Below are positions 52,580-61,212 of a stretch of DNA of 64,000 bases, piece by piece. The notes beneath the pieces are model-generated. The model made no database searches. It was given only the letters and a program-made list of their open reading frames with translations, and was not told the DNA's origin. The stretch spans positions 16,087 to 80,086 of the forward strand of contig JAJZDW010000016.1 in assembly GCA_021851405.1 (NCBI GenBank), read 5' to 3'. Made by a program: the position numbers and the translations under genes. The first letter of the stretch is position 1. The number at the start of each line of letters is the position of its first letter. The DNA is from Pseudomonadota bacterium. Lineage in GTDB: Bacteria > Pseudomonadota > Gammaproteobacteria > Steroidobacterales > Steroidobacteraceae.

Positions 52580-53944
52580 ATGAAAACCATCATCGAGCCG
52601 TTTCGCATCAAGGCCATCGAGCCCATCCGCCTCACCACGCCCGCCGAGCGGCGCGAGGTGCTCAAGAGCGCCCACTGGAACCTCTTCGCGGTGCGTTCGG
52701 AGGACGTCACCATCGACCTGCTCACCGATTCGGGCACGAGCGCCATGAGCGCGCGGCAATGGGCGGCCCTGATGGCGGGCGACGAATCCTACGCCGGCTC
52801 ACCGTCTTTCTACCGGTTCGAAGCGGCGGTGAAGGCACTCATGCCGTTCGAACACGTGATCCCGACGCATCAGGGACGCGCCGCAGAGGCAATCCTCTTT
52901 GCCCTGATCGGCGGCGCGGGGCGGGTGATTCCCTCCAATGCGCATTTCGATACGACGCGGGCAAACATCGAGGCGAGCGGAGCCGAAGCGCTTGATCTGC
53001 TCATCGCGGAAGGACGTGATCCTGCCTCGCGTCATCCCTTCAAGGGCAACATAGATACCACGCGGCTCGAGAGACTTCTGGAGGAGCGCCACGCCGAGGT
53101 TCCCGCCGTGATGCTGACGGTCACGAACAACACCGGAGGCGGCCAGCCGGTGAGTCTCGAGAACATCCGCGCCACGGCGGCGATTGCCAATCGCTACGGC
53201 AAGCCGCTGTTCATCGATGGTTGCCGATTTGCAGAAAACGCGTACTTCATCAAACTTCGGGAGCCTGGCCAGCAATTGCGCGCCGTACCGGACATCGTGC
53301 GCGACATGTTCTCGGTTGCCGACGGCATGATCATGAGTGCCAAGAAGGACGCGCTCGCCAATATTGGGGGCTGGCTGGCGGTGAACGATGACACACTGGC
53401 CCAACGTGCGCGCGAGCGGCTCATTCTCACTGAGGGATTTCCGACCTACGGCGGGCTGGCGGGCCGAGATCTCGAAGCGATCGCCCAGGGTCTCGCCGAG
53501 GTCATCGACGAGGATTATCTTCGCTACCGCTTGCGGACCTGCGAATACGTCGTCGAGCGCTTGCGCGCGCTCGGTGTGCCTACCGTGGAACCGAGTGGTG
53601 GGCATGCAGTATTCATCGACGCGCGTGCCTTTCTCGATCACATTGCGCCCCTGCAATATCCCGGGCAGGCGCTAGTAGCGGCGCTGTATGAGCATGGTGG
53701 CATTCGCAGTTGTGAGATCGGCACGGTGATGTTCGGCCGACAGAGCGACGGCAGCGAACGGCCCGCCATGATGGATCTGGTGCGCCTCGCGATGCCGCGG
53801 CGCGTGTACACGCAAGCCCATGCCGACTATCTGATCGAAGTCATCGGCGAGATCGCGGCGCGTCGGCGTGATCTGCGCGGGCTCCGCATCGTCGAGCAAC
53901 CGCAACGGTTGCGGCACTTCACTGCGCAGTTCGCGCCGTTATGA
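52580..53944 (+). CDS. tnaA: Tryptophanase
   Basis: This PLP enzyme cleaves L-tryptophan into indole, pyruvate and ammonia. The 454-aa protein matches E. coli TnaA in layout: [62 protein letters not shown] with the PLP Lys (255/256), GIRSCEIGTVMFGR as in tryptophanases, and the ending LRHFTAQF with the His seen in TnaA. The start at 52580 aligns with the E. coli N-terminus. No clear Shine-Dalgarno is seen. No TnaC-like leader peptide was found in the 216-nt spacer after lysR. A GAAC-AAT-GTTC palindrome lies at 52521-52531. Confidence 0.88.
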   Translation: MKTIIEPFRIKAIEPIRLTTPAERREVLKSAHWNLFAVRSEDVTIDLLTDSGTSAMSARQWAALMAGDESYAGSPSFYRFEAAVKALMPFEHVIPTHQGRAAEAILFALIGGAGRVIPSNAHFDTTRANIEASGAEALDLLIAEGRDPASRHPFKGNIDTTRLERLLEERHAEVPAVMLTVTNNTGGGQPVSLENIRATAAIANRYGKPLFIDGCRFAENAYFIKLREPGQQLRAVPDIVRDMFSVADGMIMSAKKDALANIGGWLAVNDDTLAQRARERLILTEGFPTYGGLAGRDLEAIAQGLAEVIDEDYLRYRLRTCEYVVERLRALGVPTVEPSGGHAVFIDARAFLDHIAPLQYPGQALVAALYEHGGIRSCEIGTVMFGRQSDGSERPAMMDLVRLAMPRRVYTQAHADYLIEVIGEIAARRRDLRGLRIVEQPQRLRHFTAQFAPL

Positions 53945-53966
53945 ACGAATGCGCGATTTGCCATCA

Positions 53967-53996
53967 CCGTGCAGGGGAACATGCTCCCCTGCACGG
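53967..53996 (+). terminator. Strong hairpin after tnaA
   Basis: A perfect 12-bp stem (53967-53978 with 53985-53996) closes a 6-nt loop. It begins 23 nt past the tnaA stop. No T-run follows. It fits a transcript-end structure. Confidence 0.6.
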
Positions 53997-54784
53997 CGAT
54001 GCTCATCAGCGCTGTGCCGTCACACGCCAAGTTCCGGACCCTTCCCTCGCGGACGGACGTAACGGGTACCGACGCCAAGGACCGCACGCACAATCGCTTC
54101 ATCACTCCTATTGGGCCGCATCAGCGACCAGACATAAACTCCAGCGGTACGGTCCGCAGGCATACGGATGGCGATTTTCACTCACCATGTACGAGCGCTG
54201 CGCCTGGGCGCCAGCTAACAGCGCGGGCGACCGTGAGCCAACGGCTTCACCGCCGCTCGACCCGCCACCCATCGATCTGCTGCCCCGGCACACCACCAGT
54301 GCGCACAAGGGTGGAATCGGCACGCGCCAGCCGGACGAGCGGTCCAGGTAGCAGCCGCAGCGGTAGCCGACCGAGAGCGAACCAGGCACGAGGCGGGAGG
54401 CCGGCATACAGACTACCGGCATGCGATCCGGCGGCCCCGGCGCAGGTGCCGCGAGCGCGGAAGCGTGGAAATCGACGCGGGCGCAATCAAGGCCACATAG
54501 CCCGTGCCCCACGGATGTCCGCGACACCATGTTCATAGCGAAACGCCCGCCGGGACCCGCAACCGCACGCGGGCGCACCGCGAAGAAATTCAGGTCAATC
54601 CGCGCACCGAGACTCTCGTAATTCCTGACGTTACGTCCCGCAGCTCGCTCCACCACCCCACCTCCGTCAGGACGGCCGCTGCGAATTCCACGGCAGTCCT
54701 TTCGGCCCCCCAGTCACACCTTGTACCGTTGCCGGCCTTCATCCTCCTGACCCTCTCCGCAGTGACTGAATAAAAAAAACGCCC

Positions 54785-54802
54785 TGTATCTACCCTGATA
54801 CA
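54785..54802. promoter_or_regulatory. Inverted repeat upstream of the sigma-54 activator gene
   Basis: TGTATC (54785-54790) and GATACA (54797-54802) flank 6 nt, about 250 nt before the activator start. It could be an operator. Evidence is only the symmetry. Confidence 0.3.
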
Positions 54803-55052
54803 TCCGACGGTGCTCATAGCGATGCCCAGCGACCGCGCCGAGCGCGGCGCATCAACGTACGGTGTGCTCAGACTCGAACGGCCCGAGGATTTCCTCGTCC
54901 TTGCGTAACAACTTTCACTGTCGATCCCGACTAAAGGCGATGCCGCGGCAACACCTAAGGCACCTCGCGTGCTACGTACAAGCCCCACTGTGAGCACGCC
55001 CGTCGTCACTATAGCGTGCCCCCGCATGCACGTGACATAAGAAGTTCTCCAC

Positions 55053-56411
55053 ATGTCTCGGCGCGTCGTCGTACTACAGGGTGCCGGATCCACACTGGAA
55101 CTGGACATCCTGATCGCCGCCCAGAATTGGGAGATCCGACGTGCGACCCGACTCGAAGACGTCCGCACCGCCGGCGGTGAGTCGGACTGCTCGGTCGGCA
55201 TCGCGGTCTTCGACGAGGCGCTCATCTGTAGCCCGGGTGACTTTATGAGGATCGATGCGCCGAGCGACATGGAGTGGCTGGCCGTCATCCCCAAAGAGGC
55301 GCCGCGAGATCCGCGAGCGGCGCGCGCGCTCGCCTCCATATTCTTCGACTTCCACACGCTGCCGCTCGACGGTGCTCGCCTGCTGCACTCGCTCGGGCAT
55401 GCGTATGGGAAATCCCTGCTGCGCCGCGCCGCCTTCGCCCCCCCGATCCGCAGCCGCGGCCAGTACGGCATGATCGGCGACAGCCCGGGCATGCAGGCGC
55501 TCTACCGCCAACTCGAGCGGGTGATGCGCGCGAGTGCGCCCTTGCTGCTCACCGGCGAGAGTGGCGTCGGCAAGGAACTCGCCGCCCGGGCAGTGCACGG
55601 CGGTTCGGAGCAAGCCGCCGGTCCATTCGTACCGGTCAATTGCGGCGCACTGCCCCAGGCGCTCATCGAAAGCCTACTGTTCGGCCACGAACGCGGCTCA
55701 TTCACCGGCGCGCACGAACGACAGATCGGTTCGATCGAGGCGGCCGACCATGGAACGATCTTCCTTGATGAGATCGGCGATTTGCCGCGTCCCGCCCAAG
55801 CGAGCCTGCTTCGCTTCCTGCAGGAGTCCACCGTGACCCGGGTCGGTTCGACCCGCGAGCTGCGCATCGACGCCCGCGTCATCGCCGCAACGCACAAGGA
55901 CTTGAGTGCCGCGGTTCGGGCCGGAGAGTTTCGCGAAGATTTATTTTATCGACTGAACGTGCTGCATATCGAGATCCCACCACTGCGGGCACGTGGCGCG
56001 GACAGCGTCCTCCTCGCGGAGCACTTTCTGCATCGGGAAATCCTCGGCTGCCAACCCGGCGTACGCGGCTTCTCCGAGGCCGCACTTGCGGCGATCCGGC
56101 ACCACAGCTGGCCCGGGAACATCCGCGAGGTCCTGAACAAGGTGCAGCACGCGGTCGTGATGTGCAACGGTCCGCTGATCACCCCAACGGACCTGCAATT
56201 GGAGCGCCGCGGCGCGCTGTGCGTCAGCGGCTCCCTGGCCGACGCACGCGCGGGGACCGAGCGACAACTCATCGAGACCGCGCTCGATCGCAGCGGCCAC
56301 AACATCGCCGCGACCGCACGCGAGCTCGGGGTCTCCAGAGTCACGCTCTATCGGATCCTCAAACGTCTGGGGATGTCCCCGCGCGGACGTCTCAGTGCGC
56401 TCGACACTTGA
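55053..56411 (+). CDS. VpsR-type sigma-54 activator (AAA+, Fis HTH)
   Basis: The 452-aa regulator has a VpsR-like N-terminal domain (about 1-125: EWLAVIPKEAP, FFDFHTLPLDGARLLHSLGHAYG). An AAA+ domain follows with Walker A GESGVGKE (168-175), the sigma-54-contact loop GSFTGA (215-220, Ser for Ala), Walker B IFLDE (236-240) and an Arg-finger region. A Fis-type helix-turn-helix closes the protein (NIAATARELGVSRVTLYRILKRLG). VpsR of Vibrio binds c-di-GMP and controls biofilm genes. A similar role here is inferred. An OMP gene follows 33 nt downstream. A sigma-54 promoter is found before the convergent operon. Confidence 0.9.
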   Translation: MSRRVVVLQGAGSTLELDILIAAQNWEIRRATRLEDVRTAGGESDCSVGIAVFDEALICSPGDFMRIDAPSDMEWLAVIPKEAPRDPRAARALASIFFDFHTLPLDGARLLHSLGHAYGKSLLRRAAFAPPIRSRGQYGMIGDSPGMQALYRQLERVMRASAPLLLTGESGVGKELAARAVHGGSEQAAGPFVPVNCGALPQALIESLLFGHERGSFTGAHERQIGSIEAADHGTIFLDEIGDLPRPAQASLLRFLQESTVTRVGSTRELRIDARVIAATHKDLSAAVRAGEFREDLFYRLNVLHIEIPPLRARGADSVLLAEHFLHREILGCQPGVRGFSEAALAAIRHHSWPGNIREVLNKVQHAVVMCNGPLITPTDLQLERRGALCVSGSLADARAGTERQLIETALDRSGHNIAATARELGVSRVTLYRILKRLGMSPRGRLSALDT

Positions 56412-56444
56412 GCGATCAGTCGCCATGCCATGGGAGCAAGAACA

Positions 56445-57494
56445 ATGCACCGCTACCGTACCCTTGCCGCAAGCACATTGCTCGCGGCCGCGTTGTCCCC
56501 CTGTGCCCACACATTCGCTGCCGATTCTCCGCCCGCCACTCAGCCCACTCCAGTCGGCCAGGCGCCGGCGGCACCGCAGGGCCCAGCACCTGCGGCCCAG
56601 GTCTTTGCCGAGCCCACGGCATTGACTCCGCAGGGAACTCTGGTCCTCGAGCCGTCCATCCAGTACGTGCATTCGACCAACAATCAAATCGCCCTGCTCG
56701 GCTACACGGTCCTGCCCGCACTGACCATAGGACTGATTGACGTTCAGCGTATCGAGAGCAACCTGACGACGTACAACCTCACCGCGCGGTACGGTCTACT
56801 GCGGCGTCTTGAAGTCGAGGTGCGGGTTCCGTACGTGATCGAGAACACCACCACGGAAACCCGACCGCTGGCCACCGCGGCCACCACCAATTCCTATTTC
56901 AACGCCTCCGGCAGCGACATCGGCGACGCGGAGGTGGCATTGCGCGCGCAGCTGAACGAATTTCACGGCGACAACGTCGTGTGGATCGGGTCGCTGCTAT
57001 TCAAGTCGCATACCGGCACCAGCATCTTCCAGGAACCGATCGACCCGAACACCGGCCTGCAGAGTACGCTCGCCACCGGATCTGGGTTCAACGCGATTCA
57101 GCCAGGCATCACGTTCCTCATGCCGTCCGATCCGGCGGTCTTCTTCGGCGGCGCCGATTACACTTACAGCATCAGTCGCAACGTCGGGCACGGATATGGA
57201 TACATCCATCCCGGCGCCATTATCGACGTGACCTTGGGCATGGGTCTGGCGCTCAATGCGCGCGCCTCGTTCAGCATCGGTTACCAGCACAGCATCGTTT
57301 TCCAGACCACACAGACCTCACCGGCAAGTGGTCTGGCGCTCGCCCGAGTCGGCACCCTGCAGCTCGGGACGCTGCGCTTCGGCGTCACCTACCAGATCAA
57401 TCGCAGCACGCTGCTGAACATCACGATTGGGATCGGGGTGACACGCGATTCTCCCGATCTCGAGGCGACCGCCCGCCTGCCGATCTCCTTCTGA
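56445..57494 (+). CDS. FapF-like/phenol-degradation-MetA-type outer-membrane beta-barrel
   Basis: The 349-aa protein has a signal peptide (1-25), a Pro/Ala/Gln-rich linker (about 28-55), then a beta-barrel beginning ALTPQGTLVLEPSIQYVHS with YNLTARYGLLRRLEVEVRVPYV and alternating amphipathic strands, ending in a C-terminal Phe as outer-membrane proteins do. The pattern recalls the barrel part of amyloid exporter FapF and the MetA-pathway family. GGGAG 8 nt upstream sets the start. Neighbouring secreted-protein genes and a C39 peptidase suggest it is their outer-membrane exit. It cannot be proved here. Confidence 0.72.
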   Translation: MHRYRTLAASTLLAAALSPCAHTFAADSPPATQPTPVGQAPAAPQGPAPAAQVFAEPTALTPQGTLVLEPSIQYVHSTNNQIALLGYTVLPALTIGLIDVQRIESNLTTYNLTARYGLLRRLEVEVRVPYVIENTTTETRPLATAATTNSYFNASGSDIGDAEVALRAQLNEFHGDNVVWIGSLLFKSHTGTSIFQEPIDPNTGLQSTLATGSGFNAIQPGITFLMPSDPAVFFGGADYTYSISRNVGHGYGYIHPGAIIDVTLGMGLALNARASFSIGYQHSIVFQTTQTSPASGLALARVGTLQLGTLRFGVTYQINRSTLLNITIGIGVTRDSPDLEATARLPISF

Positions 57495-57510
57495 GGCGCC
57501 CCGGTCCGGC

Positions 57511-58602
57511 TCAATGGCTGATCGAGGCCGCCACCTGCGCCTGGATCGCCGACGCCAACGACAGCGCATTGGCCACCGGCAGACTGCCCAGTGTCGCGGT
57601 GATGGTCGTTTGAGTCTGGATCGTGGTCGCAAGCACTTCATTCTGCACTGCGGTCGTGATCGCCGATGCGTTCGGGAGGTTGGTGATCACGATGACCGGC
57701 ACCACGCCGCCGGCACTGGGCGAACTCGTCACCTGCGGCGATGCTGCCACGATCGGCGCAATGTTCGCCGGTGCCGACGGAACCGCAGGGCTCGCTGTGA
57801 CCAAGGGGCTGGCCTGAATTGAGGGGTGCGCCTGCGTCGCCACCGGCGCGGTCGTTGCAACCGCAGGCTGCACTGCCGGTGCCGAGACCGATGGCGCCGG
57901 AGCCGACGGAGCCGATCCGCTGCCGGTTCCGGACAGTGCGCCGTTGGCGACCGCGACAGCATTCGTGAGCGCACTGCCGAATTGCGCGGTCGATCCACTC
58001 TGCACGTCAGGAGAGCTCACCGATCCGCTGGTCACTCCAGGGGTACTCGAGGTGACCGCGGATGCACTCGCCACCGCAGGAGCGCCTACCGGCGCGGTCT
58101 GAACTGGAAGCGCGGTGGCAACTGGGGTGGCCACCGGGGTGGCCGCCGGGGTGGCCGCCGGGGTGGCAACGGGGGTGGCCGCCGGGGTGGCAACGGGGGT
58201 GGCCGCCGGGGTGGCAACGGGCGTGGACATCAGGAGTCCCGCCGCGCTGCTCGCAGACGCGCCCTGTCCCGAATCGAGAACCTGGATCAACTGGGCGAGC
58301 GGACCGGTGACCGAGATCTGCGGCAGGCCACCGGAGGCCAGATTGCCGAGATTGGTGATCACCAGCTGCATTTGCGCCACGACCTGGCCGTTCACCTCCA
58401 CGGTGCGCGCGATCGCAAAGTATGCGACGAGATTGCCTGGACTGAAATCGAACCCGCCATGCAACTTCGCCAGCTCAAAATCGGGCACGATCACCCAGGA
58501 CGCTTCGGCCCGTTCTGCGGCCATAATGTTCACCGGCGAAGCGACTGCAGCCGCACTAGAGCCGATGCACAGTCCCATGATCAACGGTTTGAGAATGCGC
58601 AT
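57511..58602 (-). CDS. Secreted Ala/Pro/Thr/Val-rich protein of the C39-linked locus
   Basis: The 363-aa protein has a signal peptide (1-22, ending AVAS) and a short conserved domain (about 28-115: VIVPDFELAKLHGGFDFSPG, VEVNGQVVAQMQLVITNLGNL). A minisatellite-coded PVAT/PAAT segment (about 128-163) and a long low-complexity region follow. The C-terminal segment ITTAVQNEVLATTIQTQTTITATLGSLPVANAL resembles conserved ends of secreted proteins found beside C39 peptidases. It has no Cys after the signal peptide. It is the last gene of the four-gene operon, 16 nt after the peptidase gene. Role unknown, perhaps assembly factor or minor surface component. Confidence 0.75.
   Translation of the reverse strand: MRILKPLIMGLCIGSSAAAVASPVNIMAAERAEASWVIVPDFELAKLHGGFDFSPGNLVAYFAIARTVEVNGQVVAQMQLVITNLGNLASGGLPQISVTGPLAQLIQVLDSGQGASASSAAGLLMSTPVATPAATPVATPAATPVATPAATPAATPVATPVATALPVQTAPVGAPAVASASAVTSSTPGVTSGSVSSPDVQSGSTAQFGSALTNAVAVANGALSGTGSGSAPSAPAPSVSAPAVQPAVATTAPVATQAHPSIQASPLVTASPAVPSAPANIAPIVAASPQVTSSPSAGGVVPVIVITNLPNASAITTAVQNEVLATTIQTQTTITATLGSLPVANALSLASAIQAQVAASISH
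58114..58221 (-). repeat. 12-bp minisatellite coding for PVAT/PAAT units
   Basis: Nine consecutive in-frame 12-nt units (consensus on plus strand GGGGTGGCMRCC-like) encode Pro-Val-Ala-Thr or Pro-Ala-Ala-Thr. Because the unit is a multiple of three, copy-number change would lengthen or shorten the protein without a frameshift. Confidence 0.9.
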
Positions 58603-58618
58603 ACGGGCCCCCACTCGC

Positions 58619-59320
58619 TCAGAAGCGATTCCCGTTCGGTATGTCGAGGAACTCAAGGGCCAGCGAATGCCGATCCACGCCGAGGAACAGCGGCGGCGGC
58701 GTTGCCGATGCCCAATCTGCCGGCAGGTTGAACCGGGCGATATTCAAATCGTTGCGGATCACGAAGAACAGATTCCCGACCCGCACGCGCGCGAACGCCT
58801 TGCGGGACATCACCCGACGACCGAGCGCAGGATCACCGAGCACCACTCGGTAGGCATTGGCACCCTTGACGACGACGAAGTGGCGGTACCCGTGATCGGT
58901 AATCAGGGCGATCGCCGGGATGCCGATCTTAATCAGCGTACTCAGTGGAACGCGCACGCCGTCGGCGACGTAACCCAGGCTCTGCAGATAGCGCTTCATA
59001 TCGAGCAGAGAGAAGCCCTCGATGCGGATCTGTGCCTGATTGCCGACCGCGTACATCGTTCGAAACACTGCCGTTTCTGTGGTCGGCCGTCCGTACTGGT
59101 AGGTCAGCAGCGTCGCCAACGCCGCCGAGCCGCAACTGAAGTCGTACTGCTGATGCACCGTGCGGCGAAATGCCCAATAAAAGCGCATCTGCTGCAACGT
59201 GTGGACCGGCACCGAATACGACTCCCCGCCGCTCACCTGGATCATGCTCTCGGCATGCACGGCTCGAGCGGCCAGAAGCCCGAGCGCCACGGCGAGCATC
59301 GCCCTCAGGGGTTTACGCAC
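58619..59320 (-). CDS. C39-family cysteine peptidase, exported (FapD-like)
   Basis: The 233-aa protein has a signal peptide (1-23, ending VHA) and a peptidase C39-like domain. Catalytic Cys63 lies in QQYDFSCGSAALATLL, His147 in YRHFVVVKG, and Asp in VVLGDPALGRR. C39 peptidases otherwise cut double-Gly leaders in ABC bacteriocin exporters, but here there is no ABC part. Stand-alone exported C39 enzymes accompany Fap amyloid operons as FapD. It is third in the operon, 10 nt after a secreted-protein gene, and probably processes or controls the locus's secreted proteins. Confidence 0.88.
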   Translation of the reverse strand: MRKPLRAMLAVALGLLAARAVHAESMIQVSGGESYSVPVHTLQQMRFYWAFRRTVHQQYDFSCGSAALATLLTYQYGRPTTETAVFRTMYAVGNQAQIRIEGFSLLDMKRYLQSLGYVADGVRVPLSTLIKIGIPAIALITDHGYRHFVVVKGANAYRVVLGDPALGRRVMSRKAFARVRVGNLFFVIRNDLNIARFNLPADWASATPPPLFLGVDRHSLALEFLDIPNGNRF

Positions 59321-59330
59321 GGCGACGCCT

Positions 59331-59822
59331 CTACTTCTGGCCGGTCAATTGCAGGTTCAGGATCGTCGAATTTTGAATCAGCACGTTGTTGCCGGTGTTC
59401 TGGATCACGATCGGAATGCCCGAGGAATTCGAGAATGCACTGCTGCTGATCGAGTTTGAGCCGGTCGTCAGCTGCGAGGCGACGTTTCCGCTCACCGCGC
59501 CGTTGGAGTTGTTCTGGCTCAATTGGGTATCGGTGCCCCCGCGCTCCTTGGCGAGCAACGCATCCCCGATCACCGCGGCGCTGAGCAGAGCCGCCGAGTC
59601 TGGCGAGGATTTTGCGGCCGCGGCCTGCGCTTTGGACTTCGGCCGCCGTGCTGTCGCAGTGCTGTGCACAGGCACGTTCTTTCGTGCAGTCGGTTGAACG
59701 CTCGGACGATGTTGGATTTTCGCTGCCGGAAGGGGCGCTGTGGGCGTCTCACCCCGCGCCGCAACAGCCCCGAGGACGCCCAGGGACGCCAGCATGATGA
59801 TCGGTACTATGGGGCGATTCAT
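59331..59822 (-). CDS. Short secreted protein with the Gln/Asn C-terminal motif
   Basis: The 163-aa protein has a signal peptide (about 1-22), a basic Ala/Lys-rich middle (about 30-70), and a Ser/Asn/Gln-rich C-terminal half. The end contains SISSSAFSNSSGIPIVIQNT followed by LIQNS, which matches the end of the neighbouring Gly-rich protein. The pattern resembles amyloid-type (curli/Fap) repeats. GGAGG 5 nt upstream fixes the start. Likely a secreted minor subunit or nucleator. Function not proved. Confidence 0.78.
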   Translation of the reverse strand: MNRPIVPIIMLASLGVLGAVAARGETPTAPLPAAKIQHRPSVQPTARKNVPVHSTATARRPKSKAQAAAAKSSPDSAALLSAAVIGDALLAKERGGTDTQLSQNNSNGAVSGNVASQLTTGSNSISSSAFSNSSGIPIVIQNTGNNVLIQNSTILNLQLTGQK

Positions 59823-59890
59823 GGCAACCTCCGCAATGAGCGCTCGGAGCGTCGCGCCCACCGCGCGACGCTCCGAAGCGCTCCCCGGTG

Positions 59891-61039
59891 CTAGTGACCG
59901 GTCGCTGAAAGCGACAGGTTGGCCTGTACGTTGACGCTCTGCTGGATCAGCGACGACATGCCGCTGTTCTGGCTCGCCACCGTGATGCCGGCCCCATTCG
60001 TGAAGGCACTGCTGATGTTGTTGGACATGTCGAACGTCCCGGCGGTGACGGTATTGTTCCCGCCGATACCGCCTGCGCCGCCCGCGCCGCCCACCGCACC
60101 ATTGCCGACGCCACCGGTTCCGGTCGTCGGCGCCTGCGTGCCTCCGGTTCCGGAGCCGCCGCTACCGCCGTTGCCGCCGCCGCCACCGCTACCCGCATTG
60201 CCGAGCGATGCCGTCGCGCTGCCGTTGGCAGCATAGCCATTGGTGGCCGATCCGCTCGAACCACCCGCTCCGCCCGTATTGGTGCTGGCCACGGTGTTCG
60301 CCGCGCCACCACCGGTACCATTGCCCGACGTTGCGGCGCCACCGTTGCCGCTCGTCGAGGAGTGGTTCGACTTCGTGCTCGAGCCACTGTTCGCCGCGGC
60401 ACTCAGGCCTCCGTCCGCCGCGCCACCGCTCCCGAATCCGCCGCCCCCGGCGCCGGTCCTCGTGAAGCCGACATCACCGCCGCTTCCTCCGGAACCGGCG
60501 TGCGCGCTACCGTTGCTGGCACTTCCGTTGGTCGTGTCGCCGGCGGTCACTGAGCCGCCCGACGCCCCGACAGCACCCCGGGCTCCATTCCCGCCGGATG
60601 TCGTCATGCCCGCCGAGGATCCGCCGCTCGCGCCGCCATATCCGGCGCCACCCTTGCCGCCCGCCGCGCCGCTCGCGCCATTGGCGTTACCGGAATTCCA
60701 GGCCGTATTGCCGATGCCGGCCACCGTATTTCCAGATACCGTCGCGTTCAGGTTCGACGTCGCGGCGACCGTGGTGTTCCAGGTGTCGTTGGTGACGGTC
60801 TTCGTCAGGTCCGTGGTCGTTGTCGTGTTCGTCGTCGTGTTCGTCGTCGTGTTCGTCGTCGGGTCATAGCTGCTGAGATTTGCCGACGATCCGAGGTTCG
60901 CTTGCGGGCTGCCGTTGCCGCCCTGCGTGGCTGTACTGTTCTTCGTGACCGACGTGGATGGAGGATTCGCTATCGCCAGCCCGGAGGCCGACGCCAGCGC
61001 CATGGCGATCGCCACGGCAATCAGTTTGTTCGTCTTCAT
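59891..61039 (-). CDS. Secreted Gly/Ser/Asn/Thr-rich protein, likely major surface subunit
   Basis: The 382-aa protein has a signal peptide (1-25, ending AIA), a Thr/Asn run (about 60-72), a long Gly/Ser/Ala/Asn low-complexity core (about 110-335) without Cys or charged clusters, and a conserved end NISSAFTNGAGITVASQN followed by LIQQSVNVQANLSL. Such composition is typical of fibrous or amyloid surface proteins. GGAG 8 nt upstream supports the start. It is the first gene after the sigma-54 promoter, so it should be the most strongly expressed. Confidence 0.8.
   Translation of the reverse strand: MKTNKLIAVAIAMALASASGLAIANPPSTSVTKNSTATQGGNGSPQANLGSSANLSSYDPTTNTTTNTTTNTTTTTDLTKTVTNDTWNTTVAATSNLNATVSGNTVAGIGNTAWNSGNANGASGAAGGKGGAGYGGASGGSSAGMTTSGGNGARGAVGASGGSVTAGDTTNGSASNGSAHAGSGGSGGDVGFTRTGAGGGGFGSGGAADGGLSAAANSGSSTKSNHSSTSGNGGAATSGNGTGGGAANTVASTNTGGAGGSSGSATNGYAANGSATASLGNAGSGGGGGNGGSGGSGTGGTQAPTTGTGGVGNGAVGGAGGAGGIGGNNTVTAGTFDMSNNISSAFTNGAGITVASQNSGMSSLIQQSVNVQANLSLSATGH
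60825..60860 (-). repeat. Three 12-bp units coding the Thr/Asn run
   Basis: GTGTTCGTCGTC is repeated three times in tandem on the plus strand and encodes TTNT-type residues of the Gly-rich secreted protein. The repeat keeps the frame. Confidence 0.85.
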
Positions 61040-61134
61040 TGAGGATTCTCCGCACATGGATGGTTTGACTTCGCGATGCATTGCGCCGCCGCTCACCACT
61101 GCACACAGTCGGTTCCTGGCTGCAACGCTCCTCA

Positions 61135-61150
61135 AGCAACCCTCGTGCCA
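61135..61150 (-). promoter_or_regulatory. Sigma-54 (-24/-12) promoter of the surface-protein operon
   Basis: On the minus strand TGGCACG (61144-61150) is followed after 4 nt by TTGCT (61135-61139), matching the RpoN consensus TGGCACG-N4-TTGCW. Transcription would start near 61124, leaving a leader of about 85 nt before the ATG at 61039. A sigma-54 activator gene lies in the same cluster. Confidence 0.82.
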
Positions 61151-61212
61151 CGCCGGGAATTTCCCCCAAGTGGCTGATCAGAAACACTTCTGCGCCCCAC
61201 GATGCGGCCCGT

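Larger units (their letters stand above)
53945..55052. other. 1.1-kb region without convincing gene
   Basis: Several frames of 130-190 codons exist on both strands. They overlap each other, are Arg/Pro/Ser-rich, and lack start signals, hydrophobic patterns or recognisable domains, as expected for chance frames in GC-rich DNA. The stretch holds the tnaA hairpin, a poly-A run near 54772-54780 and an inverted repeat at 54785. It may be degraded coding DNA. No clear remnant could be named. Confidence 0.5.

Noticed and set aside
53969..54656. Overlapping frames of 136-189 codons on both strands after tnaA
   Set aside because: They overlap each other, start inside the tnaA hairpin or lack start signals, and show no domain or coherent composition.
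58114..58221. Short tandem repeats as a possible CRISPR array
   Set aside because: Units are 12 bp, contiguous and in frame in a coding gene, with no spacers.
59919..60869. Pro/Ala/Val-rich plus-strand frames opposite the Gly-rich gene
   Set aside because: They are the complement of Gly codons. The minus-strand gene has a signal peptide, ribosome-binding site and conserved end.
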